64,000 nucleotides of DNA, from positions 22,472,363 through 22,536,362 of the forward strand of contig NC_052135.2 of the NCBI RefSeq assembly GCF_016086655.4, in the 5' to 3' direction. The stretch's first letter is position 1. Each line of letters begins with the position of its first letter. Under the pieces are notes generated by a model. That model saw nothing but the letters and a program-made list of their open reading frames with translations, did not search any database and was not told the DNA's origin. A program made the position numbers and the translations under genes. Below, piece by piece: positions 1 through 13,003 of the stretch. Origin of the DNA: Lepeophtheirus salmonis. Its lineage: Eukaryota > Arthropoda > Copepoda > Siphonostomatoida > Caligidae.

Positions 1-85
1 CATTCTTCAAATTGACGGAGTTAACATGTTATTTTTTTTTGTCTTTTTAGTATACTATAAATGCTTTCGATTTACAATCCTAACA
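1..85 (-). repeat. Family C repeat, terminal fragment
   Basis: The stretch around ACTATAAATGCTTTCGATTTACAATCC is seen again at 16630-16660 next to a longer family C copy on the minus strand. The first bases (CATTCTTCAAATTGACGGAG) match the C segment that follows the GCTGCTTGCAGC core at 43450-43480. The copy is cut by the window edge. No coding potential is visible. Confidence 0.5.
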
Positions 86-1959
86 ATGTACCTAAATAAT
101 CATATGATAACTAATAATAATCTGGGAAATAAATGTCTATTTCCTAATCTTTATTTCTTAGTCAAAGTTAAATAAAAGATAAATTTAAATTTCTTTTTTT
201 GTGAAATTAGACAATAAATTATTTATTTTTCTTCCATTTTCTTAAATATATATTATATATGCTTTCTTTATTCTTCCACTAAAATTCTACGACAAACACG
301 TGTGTCCTATATTTTATCATTATCCTCGTCGTTGTCTGCTGTTGTCTTCCTTATTGTTATTTTCTGCGTATTATCTTATTCTGAATCTGCTATTGCCTTC
401 TGAGTTTTTCTTCTTAATATGATGTTGTTTTTTGAACGATATTATTATGTATGACATACATTAGGAAGGTTGGTTTTTTCAACTTTTTTCAAATTTATAT
501 TGAGGCTAGGGGTAAAATGTTGTCGTTTGGAAAGTTAAATTTCATTGTTCTATAATGTCATCTTTTGGTCACAAATCTGGTCATAGTTTGAAACAAGTAA
601 AACATTATTTAATATGTCGATAAAGATTGAGGCTCTGTCCAAACAGAAACGTTTTCTGAGGAAAACCTAATATATTTTTCCACACCTTCAGTCTGACAAC
701 ACCGTTTACGTTTAAAATAAAATGTACAAGTTGTTACTCGTATAAGCAAATTGAACAAATTAAGAGGAGGAATTAAGTTTTACACGCCTATTGCACTCAT
801 TTTCTCTTCTCTAACAATAAGATCACCATCAATATTATTGATCAGCTCGGATTAAACAGGGTAAATAGAAATAGAAGAGTAGTCCATCATTTAATCGAGC
901 TTGCTAGAATTTCCAAATTGATTTTGACGTCATAGAGTATAATAACAGTACTCTAACAGTAACGGTCAATGGAGGTGATATATATATTCTCTCTTTGGTA
1001 ACAGTTATACTCTGTGACTTGTATTTATATTAACCTTAGGATTGAGGATATTTCTTGCTCGTGTGTACACGAAATATTTTGAATAAAAATAATGAGGCAA
1101 AGTTTTTCAATCGTTGCCTTGTAGACAAGGTCTCAAATATAGAATTTATTTTTTCTGGTATTAAAACATTTTGATGGGGATTTTTTTAACCTATAAAAAC
1201 TATTAGTAAAGTTATTTTCTAGAGTCATCCTATGGAGCAAAAACAGATAACAATGTAAGACAATATTTTAATCTTTCCTTTCCGATCTATGTGTGTTATA
1301 CATGGATCATCAAAAATTTCCTTAACTTATTCTCTCTTTTTGTTCCATGTAATGACTTAAGAAAAAAACTGTAATAATATTTTGTATAGCTTTAAAAAAA
1401 ATTTATCAAATTTATTTATATGGAAAATAATGAGTAATGCTTTATTTTTTTATTTAATTATTAAATAAATATATATTTTTTTTAAACTTTGAAGGAGATG
1501 TGGATCCCAAAGATAACATTGTGGAACTATAACATTTTTCATAGGGTATTTTCTAACCAAACAGGAACTTTTTCCGCACTAGCCATAATCAAAATTCGAA
1601 AAACGTTGAAAAACAAACCGCCCTAATATAGATTCGTATAACAACATACATCGGAACCCCGAAAGAAAGAGTGTGTCTTGTGTTGTTGTTATTAATAATA
1701 TGTAGCACTAGATGTAAATATATACATGGTATATAACAACCAGGGAAGGAAGATTTTTGTGTCTACTTCCATGAGAATCCTTTGTATGGACTAGATTCTC
1801 CACCCATAAATTGGATAATTTCTTTATCATAGTACCCCTTATATCTATGTATGTCAAAGAAGAAAAAAAATAAGTTACTAAAGAGATAAACATTCTCCAC
1901 AAAACCTCCCATACAAGTTAATCTAATATTCACTTTTCTTTTTTTTGGGGGGGATGAAT
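86..1959. other. Gene-free AT-rich stretch
   Basis: No reading frame with recognisable protein content is seen; the longest frames are chance frames in AT-rich DNA. A segment near 455-510 (TTAGGAAGGTTGGTTTTTTC and what follows) reappears at about 57200-57240, so part of it is a further low-copy repeat. One perfect TGACGTCA lies at 925-932. Confidence 0.5.
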
Positions 1960-2232
1960 TAGGTTACCCAAGAAATTGGACTATATATTTTAAAACCTGT
2001 ATGTGATTTAAGAGACTTTTATTGGGCCCGACATGATCTTTCAAATATAATCAGTTTCTCATTTTGTCATTGTGACTATCAATTTTGGCTACCTCAATTG
2101 CAATTTGCCGCGTATTCAAAAGGGGTTATAATAAAAATGTGTTGCTTGAAATTGACGATAGGAATTCAAATGTAATACACACTCAGTATTGAGAAAGATT
2201 ATTCTAAGTTCCTTTTGTGTTGCCGGTCCACA
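1960..2232 (+). repeat. Family B repeat, 3' part
   Basis: It contains the B-family order: AATTGACGATAGGAATTC, AAATGTAATACACACTCA, then a right end reading TTTTGTGTTGCCGGTCCACAT. The same order is seen at 12900-13000, 23740-23893 and 58800-58910, and inverted at 26722-26890 and 49268-49440. The left terminus of the family is missing here. Confidence 0.6.
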
Positions 2233-3084
2233 TTCAGTCTATAGATAATATGTATGTAAACATTCTTACTCATTGAAACTGAATGATATATTATGTACAT
2301 AGAAACTATGTGCATCATACACACTCGGAAAGAAGTAAAATAATAATAGTACTGAATATGAATAAATAAATAATAGTTTCAGACGTGTGTTATTGTTGTT
2401 TTTTTAATGTTGAAATGGTTTATTGTTTTTGTGATATTATGATGTGCAATGTGCATGCGATTACAAATACAATTTTCTTGAAAGAAAACAAAAGCATTCA
2501 TTTGGAGAGAAGTAATGTTAATGATGCATGCTTAGGACTCACTCCTCTTTTGCATAGTAAATCATAATATCTGGCCCGGCAACACATTAGCAAGCTACAT
2601 ATATTAGATATGCCTATTCAAATAGTTAAATGATTTTTCTCTCTTTGTTTATGGAATGAAGGTTTTTATATATAAAATAATGTTCTTTTTCAAGTTTTCA
2701 ACTCATTGCATAAAATTTCCGACTGATATTCCATTTTTGATTAAAATTCCTCGTTATTAGTCGTTTTGTATCATCTCAATTTTGAGGATATGGGCCAAAT
2801 ATTATGAATTGAAGTTTGTTCAGGTATTCTTCTACTGAAAAAGAAAAAAAAGTCATCAAATTAGGGGTCATATATTTGTTACAATAAAATATTTGTATTG
2901 ATCGCATCTCATATATCTTGTATCTTTTATTTCCAAATTAGAACCTAGGCAGTTATAAGAATACAATATTCATTAAACATAGTTTCATAATTGAGATACT
3001 TGAAGACGTATGAAATCCAATTTGACTTAAAACTACACATTCTTTATTTTTGAAGTGTCAGTACCAAAACAAAAATGACATTAC
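2233..3084. other. Gene-free AT-rich stretch
   Basis: I see no gene and no clear repeat. A 60-codon frame at 2385-2567 has no recognisable features and is regarded as chance. Confidence 0.4.
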
Positions 3085-3387
3085 TAGTTTTGTGTCGGTC
3101 CCAATTTATTTTGTCTGGTCCAGTATATTCGGTCCTTAGAGCCAAACCCTAACTGTTGGTCCTTGATTTTTTTTTAAATATGTCGATGGTTTATTAAGCC
3201 TAATAAGATATATCAGATATTTATTAAGAACATATTATATTTTTATTTAACTATATAATTGACTAATTTAAAAAAACCCGGGGAAAACACCTCAATTTTG
3301 TCATGAGGGATAGATTTTATCTCTACAAAGACTGTTAAGTAGGACTGAAATGAACTGCAGTCCTAAAAAAGGATCTACACAACACTA
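3085..3387 (+). mobile_element. Family A-like MITE, TA-flanked
   Basis: The left end reads TA-GTTTTGTGTCGGTCC and the right end GGATCTACACAACAC-TA, so the ends are imperfect inverted repeats flanked by TA. Inside are the family's GGTCC/GGACTGAA motifs. TA flanks fit the Tc1/mariner target preference. No transposase is encoded, so it would be non-autonomous. Confidence 0.5.
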
Positions 3388-3639
3388 GATAGGACGGATA
3401 TAAAATTTTGCAGAGAGCAATGTTCATGCTCTCCAGCACTGTAATTGATTCAAAAGTAAAATTCTTAACAACGACATCATATGTTAATGATGACAACATA
3501 ATTGGGCCACTTTTCATTCTTATTCAATGAGTAAGGAGCCAAGAGCTTCCCTGGTCTATGCTTCCAGTAGGATAAGGATAATAATTAACTTGAATTTTAT
3601 TTATTTTTCTCATATTCTTCTCACATGACCTTTTTTGAA

Positions 3640-3950
3640 AAGAAACTCAAAAATTGTTTTTCAATCAAGAGTGAGGCATAATGGAAGTGCATAGCCCACT
3701 GCGACCACAGTAGTCTTAGGACCCTAAGGCCGGCCCTAGATAAATGTGCATAATTAAAAGCTTCTTAATAAAGAAACTTTGAATTATTATTGACTATGGC
3801 ACTGTTAATATTTACAGTACCATAATCATCAGGGGCTGGCCCCTAATAATTTTCCTATTATTAGTATTTATCGGTCTTATTAATGGTGAGCCATCCATAG
3901 TCATTCAAATGAGGCCTCCCAGTAACAAAACCGTGATTACAGAATCGATT
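3640..3950. repeat. hAT-like terminal motifs and family J repeat
   Basis: CCTAAGGCCGGCCCTAG (3724-3740) resembles the right end of hAT-type elements, and CAGGGGCTGGCCCCTA (3829-3844) resembles a left end. The sequence from about 3835 to 3950 (TGGTGAGCCATC, GAGGCCTCCCAGTAACAAAA, CGTGATTAC) recurs at 54535-54620. The assignment to hAT is from the terminal motif only. Confidence 0.4.
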
Positions 3951-4237
3951 TACACATATACAAGTATATATCTTCTGCTGTTGCCTCGAATGTATGTTCA
4001 GTGAGAGGCCCACACTCACAAAAACCGGTATGGAGGAATATGATATAATAGACACTATTTCCATATAAGTATTCTACTATTTATTTAAGATTATATTTTC
4101 ATTATGTAGACCTAATGATGAGTCTTGTCATAATTATTGAAATATTTGTGGCAACTTGAGTGATTTATTTTGTGTACGAGTTGACACTTTGAGTTGAACT
4201 TGTCTTTATTATCTATATTTGTTTCATTATAAAGTAT

Positions 4238-4490
4238 TTTGATGTGACGTCAGCATTATTAATGTTGGCCATTTTTGCATCTAAACAACTAGTTTTTAAC
4301 ATTAAAACCTTGTTCATTAATATTAAGGAAAGGAGTTAACTATTGTATGTTAAAATGGGATCAACAAATAACTGTCGTATAAAAATACATCCCTCTATTG
4401 CTTAGTTTTATTATATTTTAGAGCCTAAAAATAAATTATTACTATCTACTATTTTTATATAAATATTCATTTTATATGTCAGATGGAGTT
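4238..4490 (+). repeat. Family D repeat copy 1
   Basis: It starts with GATGTGACGTCAGCATTATT and continues with TTGGCCATTTTTGCATC, then a segment ending near ACATCCCTCTATTGC. The same order is seen at 48603-48860 (+) and inverted at 25175-25490, 32925-33195 and 47520-47715. The left end contains a perfect TGACGTCA palindrome at 4245-4252. Confidence 0.6.
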
Positions 4491-4517
4491 GCACTGATTA
4501 AGTATAAATTAACATTA

Positions 4518-4615
4518 TAGTATTACAATTACTCCAACTGGCCCGTGGAATTGTCTTTTGAAGCCCATATACATTAAGTATATTTCCTTCTCTGGGAACA
4601 ACAGAGACGTTAACA
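4518..4615 (-). repeat. SINE tail fragment (same family as 32340-32505)
   Basis: TAGTATTACAATTACTCCAA through GGAATTGTCTTTTGAAGCC to CCTTCTCTGGGAACAACAGA matches the body of the tRNA-derived SINE at 32346-32430 at roughly three bases in four. The tRNA-like head is not recognisable here, so it is a truncated or strongly diverged copy. Confidence 0.5.
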
Positions 4616-7544
4616 ATCTTATTTCCATATTATAAATTAAAATTAAAGATAGGAATATTTTATCAACTATCCTACTTTTTTCGTCTTTCATTGGTCAATA
4701 AAGAGTAATAGTTGTACAAATCCAGCCATTTTAAGGGACTTTTTATATGTATTACTTTGATTTAATTCAAATATCACAATTTTTTCCTGGCATCAAGTAG
4801 CATCAATGAAAGTGTCAACTCTTTTGTCCATTTTATGTAATAATAATGACAATTATGCCCTACCAAGATGGGGTCTACTTCAATTATGACGCAATTTAGG
4901 ACGTCTGTGAAAACGCTTTATAGTTGGGGAAAATGTGATTTTTTTAAATATATAACTTCTAATACAATGTTCAACATTATATGATTTGATATGATAACAT
5001 CTGAAGTAATTTTTTAAAAATTAAATAAATGTAATCTAAATACATAGATGGGAGTGTGGGACGAACGGACAGCGATGATTGACACTGATTATGTTTTTAA
5101 TCATAAATGACATGTTCAATATGGTTGTAAAATTATTCATAGATAAACGACAGCTGATATTTTAGTGTTGTGTAGGTTCCAAAAAAATTGTTCCAGTTGA
5201 GCCTGAAAAAAAAGACGGCTTCTAAAAACTGGTGCTTTACTCTGCCTTTTAGATAAATAATAAATTTACGAGCGATGCTAAATTCGCATTAAAGTAAGAA
5301 ACAATTGATTCCACAGAATATCTCTTTATTTAATTTAACTTGAGGCCGGAAGTTTCGCCCTCATACATGTATTCTAGCATAAATGCATATTCCCCATATA
5401 AGTTAAGCCCTTACTTTACTTGAAGTCCTTTTTAATTAATAATGAAATTATGGGATTTTAATTCAATTCTGATGTAGTAATTCATACATTCGGTTTACTG
5501 GGGAGGGTGACAAGAATTAATACTTCCTTAAGGGTTTAATGGTTATAGCAGGGCTATTCCTCATATTAGTATTAGAGTTAGGAGTGAGGTTAGTTCAGAG
5601 AGTTGTTTTCATATTATGAAGGTCCTTATACGTGTTTGAGACTTGAGTAGTTTAAGAAAAGCATAAAATTGTAGATTTAAAAATAGAATTTCTCTTAATT
5701 ATTGAGGTTAAGACCTGCAAACACAAGGTCAATATAAAATATTTTTATAGAAACTAATAAGAGGGGTGTGAGCAAATGAATTACCATTGATACAACTATT
5801 GCAACAGTCATCGTTAATACTTTCTATAAAAAATGCATAACAAATGACTTCAAGAGGGGGAAAGACTCATTTTAAACCTTAAATTATATGTGGAATTTAT
5901 GATATTTATGAGGGTGAAACTGCCCAGGGTAACATCCTAGAACCAATTTAACTATTCAAGGCTTTCCCGAGTACTTATGATGAGGATAATGCAAACATTG
6001 AATTTTCCATCAATGGTTGATATATTGATTATTCAACTGTGTGTAAGGCCTAGAGCAAAGAAAAAAAAATGTGCAGTCTCTTTTCTTTGCATTTTTATAT
6101 TTGAATTTTTGTTTTGTTTTTCAGAAAATAATTCCCCAAACTTATTTTAAGAAAATAATTTCGATTCCCTGTTTTTCAGAAGGCCTTTTTTAGGTTGATA
6201 ACTTTTTTTTAAATATATTTCAAATGACATTTTTTCAAAAAGATATATTGTTAATTCATTAAAAATCTTCTCTTTGTGAGACCTTATGCTTAATAATAAA
6301 ATGCTAGGCTAGGTCAAAGCAATGTCTTCTTCTACAACCAGCTTTGTCTGATGCACATGGATCATCCATGATGATCACTCGAAGATACATATAACATGTA
6401 TATGTAAATGTAATTATAGCATTTATATTTGGTTTTTGAAAGGATCGATGTTGAAAGTATTTGTAATTATTATTCATTTGTGATGTACCAATTTTTACAT
6501 GGCAAATATATATCTTCTTTACTAATAAAAATAGTTGCACTCCAGGGTATTTATAATAACATCAACTCTTCTTTTGCGCAATCAAAAAGGATATTCTTCA
6601 ATTAAGGGAATTAGGGCATTTCATAATGTGACAATGAGAGACAATTTGAGCATTCATACAATTGGACTGAGTTAAGTGAAACATTTGTTCTTTTACAAAA
6701 AAAAAAAAAATATCATGCTAATTGTCGTCAAAAACACTTAAAAAATTGTTATTGATTCAACTTAAGACCCATCTAGCTAGTAAAAAATAATTGTAATGCA
6801 TATAGTGATCCCTGATGAGTAGCATATAGCAATACAGTATATAGAAAGAAAATTGATTATAATATGCAGGGAGCACCCTATAAAATAAATTAAAACTTGA
6901 AGATTTGAGTTCAGCTCATATTAAAAAAGACAAAAAAAAAAAAAAAAAAAAAAGGTGAAAAGTACTTTCTATAAAATATTAAAAAAATGTATGGGATTTT
7001 AAATGAGGTTTAGCAACGAACTAAATTACTCCTTGGCTCATCAAATCGTATGATTATTTTTTTCTTCTCAAGCAGTTATGATTATTTTTTCATTCTTGAG
7101 AAAAAAAATCCAAGTATTGAGTAACTATGTGTGAGTGTGTTCATAAAAAACGGTAAGTAACTCCAAGGATTTGTTGGGGTGCTATCATTTATTCTATTAA
7201 AGCAATATTTCTATGTTCGTCTAAGCCTAAAAACTCCAAGCAATGCTGGGTACTAGCTCTATTATATAATATACTAGCATAGGTACCCTAACTTATTGGA
7301 ATTCTTAAAAGTTTATTTGAAGCTTGTAACAAAGTAATCCTCTAAATTAAAACTTCTTATCACATTTTGAGGAGATTTAAGTCTTTTTTTGATAAAAAAA
7401 AATCATAACTTCTTCACTATTAGACATTTTGGTCTCTAACTGACTGCAAGGAGGTATTTGGATTTACACTCTTTCATTATTAATTTAAAAAAATGGTTCA
7501 TTAGTTTAAAAAAAAAAAAAAATCATGCCGATTGGTCTCCCTGT
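4616..7544. other. Gene-free AT-rich stretch
   Basis: I recognise no gene. Homopolymer A runs occur at about 6700-6712 and at 6932-6953 (22 bases). The minus-strand frame 6304-6540 and the other short frames show no family signature. Confidence 0.4.
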
Positions 7545-7706
7545 TGGTCAATTATGGAAATTTTTATTATTTAGTAATTGTTGACAGCTTAAAATGACCT
7601 AACTATAGTTTCATCAACGTTCAGAACATTGATTAGGAGAAAATAAGTAGACTCATCGACAGATGACAACAAAATACTGTGTATCTTTTTATTTAGTCAT
7701 GCAACC
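7545..7706 (+). repeat. Family G repeat fragment
   Basis: It contains TAATTGTTGACAGCTTAA, TCAACGTTCAGAACATTGAT and TCGACAGATGACAACAAAA, ending ATTTAGTCATGCAACC. Related text is seen at 12700-12780, 34800-34927, 50200-50330 and 50430-50600. The GTTACC/GGTAAC termini are not evident in this copy. Confidence 0.5.
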
Positions 7707-8689
7707 AAAATATACATGTCTATAAATTATCATTCAAAGTGAACCGTCTTGGACCAAGTTTTTACATTAGTATCCATTTAGGTTAACGCAGTCATTTCTC
7801 TAATATTAACAAATCCTGCTATAAATTCCCTTCAAACTTGTTGCAATTACACATTGGGTCTGGTTAAAGGATTTATATATGTGCGTCATCAAGAGGTCTG
7901 ATGCATATTTTTAAGAGATAAAAATGTCAACAAAACATTAGATAAGATACTTGGATTTGCAATAGTTGAATACATAGTTACGTCCAAGCCATCGCATATA
8001 TATATCTATATACATATGTATGCATTAATAAGTGATGAGACTCAGTCCGGTACAGTTTTTGTCGATTCGATCTTCAGTGTTTTTTTCAAACCGAACCGTG
8101 AACTGGTTTTATTAATATAAAGATAGACAAAGGTTGAGTGATGAATAAATTATTTCACTTACTTAATTGTAATGTAACTCAAAAACAGGCTGAAAGATTT
8201 ATCCTGGAATTTTTATAATATGAACTACTTATTTCTTGGGAGTAGAAAAGTATTTTTTCTCCATTAAATATAATAAAGAACAATCGCATTCTTGTGCTGA
8301 CATAGTGATAATTATAGATAGTAGGATGTATGTAAATATTTTGTAAAGGGGTTGTCGTATTTTGTAGTTGTAAATGGGGTCAGGTATTCTCATTAATTCC
8401 TTAAAAATGTTGTTATTGGAAAAAAATTGTGTTGTGTTTATGTACTGCTTGTGGTCGGATGATTCATATACGTATGTACTTAGGAGGAGATCGGGCACAA
8501 TGACAACACTTTTTACATTTGGTCTTAATTACTCCGAGCTGGTTTAACTTGGGATCGTCAAATTTTAACAAATACAGATACATCCGTACTTATGATGTCA
8601 TTAATGATGAATAAGAAAAAACTCCTGTCAAATGCCCATAATTGGTACGTACGAGTGTTCATAATATTTTTGCTTGTGTTTTTTTTCTA

Positions 8690-9088
8690 TACGGATTCGG
8701 ACCAATACTTCGCTTCAGACCGTTGACAGAAGTATAATTCTTTTCAAATAGTGGAGCGATTTTTTATCTCAATCTATGGAATAGTTTTCTAACCTATCCG
8801 GATTTATGACAATAAGGTTTATGCAATTCATTTAACTTTATATGATATTATTGTTGGTCGATGTTCACCATTTTGAAAGACAGACGACGTCATTAAAAAT
8901 TAATCTATAGAATCCCTCTAGACCTAATATTAAATTAGACTGATCCAAACCGTTTTTTAGTAGGACTGATTCAGACAGAATTTTTAATTGAGACCGTTCC
9001 AGACCGAATTTTATTAAAGGAGCGAATTAGTTTGGTCCTCTAAAAATCATAACGATCTCAGGATTTTTAGATTGAAACCCAACACTAA
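8690..9088 (+). mobile_element. Family A MITE copy, right end intact
   Basis: The internal order is that of the family: ATTTTTTATCTCAATCTATGG, GGTCGATGTTCACCATTTTG, GACGACGTCATT, ATCTATAGAATCC, AAAGGAGCGAATTAG. The right end is ACCCAACACTA. The left end is not clean; related text (ACTCAGTCCGGTACAGTTTT) also occurs at 8040-8060, which suggests an interruption or a second partial copy. Confidence 0.6.
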
Positions 9089-9193
9089 TACCTACATATA
9101 TATTTCCCTCAAATTTAAGTTCATACTAGTCAATAGTTTTTTAACAAATTGTATGTTCAATGCAACTTGTCAAATGTTGCAACTATTTATTTA

Positions 9194-9540
9194 GTCAGGG
9201 ACGGTTGCAAGAGGTCGAATTAAGGTTAGAAATTGAAAATAATATGTTTTGATGAAGAAATAACCAGACTATTTATACTGTTGAATTACTCAATTTGAAT
9301 GAATTAAAACATATTAATGCATTATAAGATTTATATTATAGATCACTTATCAATATTATAAGTTGGAGAAATTCCCTCTCAAAAACAAATTCAGGGTCCT
9401 GCCTTGGCTAATCGACATATTTTTTGAAAAGTATAATTATATAAGAAATAATAAACAAGAATAAACAATACAAGAATATTGCAGTACTTGTTTCAACTTT
9501 GTACCAAGGGTTATAATATCTATAATTTCCCCTCACTATG
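9194..9540 (+). mobile_element. Family E MITE-like repeat copy 1
   Basis: It starts CAGGGACGGTTGCAA and contains GATGAAGAAATAACCAGACT and TATACTGTTGAATTACTCAA. It ends near TTTCAACTTTGTACC and TATAATTTCCCC. Copies with the same order lie at 36514-36846 (inverted) and 45175-45480. The two ends are imperfect inverted repeats around GTTGCAAC. Confidence 0.6.
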
Positions 9541-12500
9541 TGAGCTTTGAATTTTAACAAAATTGTATCAACTGGTAGAAAAACAATCAATAATTATATA
9601 AGTTACATCAATAAAAAAGATAATCTGACGTCATTATTACCAAAACATTGGCCCTTCCAAAATTACTTTTACAACTCAAAATCTGATTTTAATAAATATT
9701 TCTTTAAAAAACGAGTTTGAATTTTTTTCACAATAATCTGCATTATATTGTGTATTTGTGATACAAATTTGATAACTGCTTCTTTTTGGATATTGGAGAA
9801 GAAAGGACTATTTCAATTGTCCCAGGTCTTCCCTTGCTTAATAAGTTAAGAAGAAGAAAAAACTCTTTAATTCAATTCTCAAATCAAAATCAATTATAAT
9901 TGTTTTCAACTTAATTAATTAATGATGAATACGCTAAAATTGCTACGTCATAATTTGCGAACAAATTGGTTGTGAATGTAGGTTGGAGTTACTTACTTTG
10001 AACATTGATTTCCAGTTTCATTCATTGAATTATATGAGTACTGAATATGAATATCCAATGCTACATGTGTAAAGGAACTCTATAAATAATCGCATTCTCT
10101 TGTTTTTATATTTATAATTAAACAATTAGGAGTTATTTAGACCGGAAGTTATTGATGAGATCCATTAGTGAATAAAAAAGATCTCATCCGTTCTTCAGAA
10201 CAGAAAAGGACATTTTTTTTTAAAGGTAAGATTTTGTTCCCCTTCCTCAAAGAAAAATTATAGTAAGAGCCCTGGAGACCACATTGAGGATAGTGATATT
10301 TTTATAGGATCACATTCAGAATAAATCATTTTGTAAAGTTATATTAATTAAAACATGTATTATGCCACGGCGTTAACTCAACATTTACACAAACATTGAC
10401 TGAGTAATTTGTTGTCAGAGGTCATTTATTTTACCCCCACCCTAATGCGTTTACTGGGTGTTAATTGGTTGAATTAGAATTAGCGTTTGCTTGTGAACAA
10501 TTCTCCGGAATTATTTAAATATAATCGCAGTTTTGACAAATTTGCTAACTACCAACTGATTTTGGGCATTTTTGTTTCTTTTTGATGGTAAGGTTGCGAT
10601 ATAGAATAAAGGTAGCGCCATGATGTAATAAAGTCAAAATGAAATATTTATATGAAGGAAAATAGCAGGTGATTATTTTTTTTTTTCTTGTCAAATATCG
10701 ATTTTCTACTTTTTATATCCCTTATTAGTGTTCTCGACTATTATTGTAACTACTATTTACTGTTGGGCTGTAAATAATTTTCTACTGTTAAATGATGAAT
10801 ATTCTCACAGTTGGGAAGAAATGTCTAATTTTTCAGTCTCTTTTCTATTTCTTTTTGGAAGAAAGGTTGAAAGACACAAAATGATTCTTATGTGCTCTAT
10901 TAATTTACATTTAAAACTATATAAATGCAAAAGCTTTAATCCACGCGCATTTATAACGCTTCATAGAAGCTTTTTGACGATCCACAAAGAATGATTAGGA
11001 GAGCTTCATCCAGGCCTTAGTTTGTTAACTTTAAAGCAATACTGCTAAAGGAAGACCATATGATCAATATATGAACAATGAAGTGGTCGTAGCCACACTA
11101 TTTCTCTCCTCTAGGAGGGTTGAATATTACTCCAAAATGAGAAAGGAAAAACGATTGGTGTGTGTGCTCTTTCTTGTTCATTTTTTAATAGATCGTTGAG
11201 GTGCTAACATGTCGCTCCGAAGGATTAATTCCCACACCTACTTTTGGTGTAGTTTTTAATAATGCATAATAAAATAATAAATAGGTTTCAATATAGCTCT
11301 ACAATATTTTTCCTGGAGTAATGCTATTTTAAACTATGAAAGTTCTCCTCTCTATAACAGTAATACTTTTATTTTCTGACCCCCAAAATTATATAAGAGG
11401 CTGTTAGTGTTAACATGAGTATTTATTCAGTATTGCTATATATGTAGCTCCCGCCATCTCCTCTTTCTCTCAAAAATACCGATTGCTATCCATAACTAAC
11501 TGCATGGCAGCATCCATGAATTCACTGTTTAAACTGAATTAACAAGGTAAATAGTGCAAAAAGAGAAAAAGTTGAAGAGGGCATAATGGAAAATCCTAAA
11601 ATATGATCAACTGAAGATTCATCTTTGGTATTATAAAAAACCACATCTTGTACGGTGAAAAAGATATAAATACGACCATGTTATTCTTCCATTTAATAGA
11701 CCAGTTTCCTAATTAGTTTTAAAAGTTTAACTTACCCTGCTTTAGAATGTTCCTTTTTTGAGAAACTGGATCAAAGGGACTTGGGATCTGCAGTATGCAA
11801 TTTCTTATAATGAAATTTACTTAATATGTATAAATCAGTGCTATTATTTTGATTTTGAAAGTTAAAAAGGAACAAACTTACTTTTCTCTGTTTCTTTTTC
11901 TTCCCTCCCAAATAAAGAACAAAAAAATTCAATAATCTTTTTTAAAAGGGATATTCCATTATTATATATATTTTTTTCTTCATACATACACTTCTTATTC
12001 TTACCCAGTGCTTTCTATTTTCTCCTCTATTGAAAGAAGGAAGGCAATGAAATAAAAAGAAAAAACTGGGGGAGGAGGAGGGGGGAAGGAAGATTCTTCT
12101 CTTTTGGGGCAAGACTTTTATTTTTATCTTCATACATACAACTTAAATGTATAAGTATACACTATTTCTTTACTTCCACTCACTCTCACTGGTAATAAAA
12201 GTAAGCTGTTGAGTCTAGGGCTTTTTTTAAAGAACCACACTCATGGGGTTAAATCGTGTGTGGCTTCTTTAATGTTTGTTTTAATCTCTTAAGACTCTTT
12301 TTAGCTGTCTTAATGTCGGGAGCTTTTTCCCCCTAAAAATTAACTTTATAAATTGAAAAAAAAAAGGGGGGAGGATTTTAAATAGAGCGTATTTATCTGA
12401 GGTTTACATTGTTGTTGATGTCGCTCATCTTTAGGGACTAAACGATCGGGTTTTAAAACAATAAAAAAACTTTTTAAAATTCAGTTGAAAAATAATAATG

Positions 12501-12590
12501 GGAACATGGAACAAATTAAAGGACTTTAAATGTGTAGGATGATTCAAGATAGCTATATATTTGAACCTTTATTTGATTTATGAGCCTGTT
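9541..12590. other. Gene-free stretch with purine/pyrimidine tracts
   Basis: No gene is recognised. A 14-bp direct repeat TCTTCATACATACA lies at about 11977 and 12127. It brackets a purine-rich run (12040-12095) with closely spaced G tracts (GGGGGAGGAGGAGGGGGG). The frames at 10728-10994 and 11942-12133 fall in these biased tracts and look accidental. A perfect TGACGTCA is at 9626-9633. Confidence 0.4.
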
Positions 12591-12835
12591 GTTACCTTTA
12601 TTGTGTCACGCAACCTTTTCTCGGAAAAGAAGCATAAAAAAGGCTCAAAATCTGTTAGTAATGAGCCAATTCTTCTCTACTCTGGATTTATTGTCCAATG
12701 ATTGTTGAGAATTTTATAATTATTAAAAATTTTCATTTTAATTTAACCAATCAACGTTTAAAACACTGTTGGGAGAAATGAAGGATAAACATCGAGAGCA
12801 AAAAACACTGAATATTTTTGTATGGGTGAGGTAAC
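12591..12835 (+). mobile_element. Family G element with GTTACC/GGTAAC ends
   Basis: The left end GTTACCTTTATTGTGTCACG followed by CAACC nearly repeats the left end at 34712 (GTTACCTTTAAGGTATCACA). The right end is GAGGTAAC. The inside holds AATGATTGTTGAGAATT and CCAATCAACGTTTAAAAC, shared with other G copies. No coding capacity is seen. Confidence 0.55.
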
Positions 12836-13003
12836 CTGTGTAATCATCAATTTTCGCTACTTTAAGTGAAATTAGCGACGCAACCAAAGAGTTAATAAAA
12901 ATAATTAGTTAATAGAAATTGACGATAGTTCGTCGAAGAATACAAATGCTTGAGAAAAATCCTTCTAGATTGTTTTTGTGTTGACAGGCCATACATGTGT
13001 TAA
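12836..13003 (+). repeat. Family B repeat, 3' part
   Basis: AGAAATTGACGATAGTTCGT, AAGAATACAAATGC and the terminal TTTTTGTGTTGACAGGCCAT follow the B-family order. It abuts the G element directly, so one may have inserted next to or into the other. Confidence 0.55.

Noticed and set aside
6932..6953. Poly(A) tail marking a retroposed gene
   Set aside because: No signal sequence, gene-like body or target duplication lies before the A run. A runs of this size occur several times in the window.
8229..8498. 89-codon minus-strand frame as a small gene
   Set aside because: No signal peptide, domain or composition change; the length is expected by chance in 64 kb of six frames.
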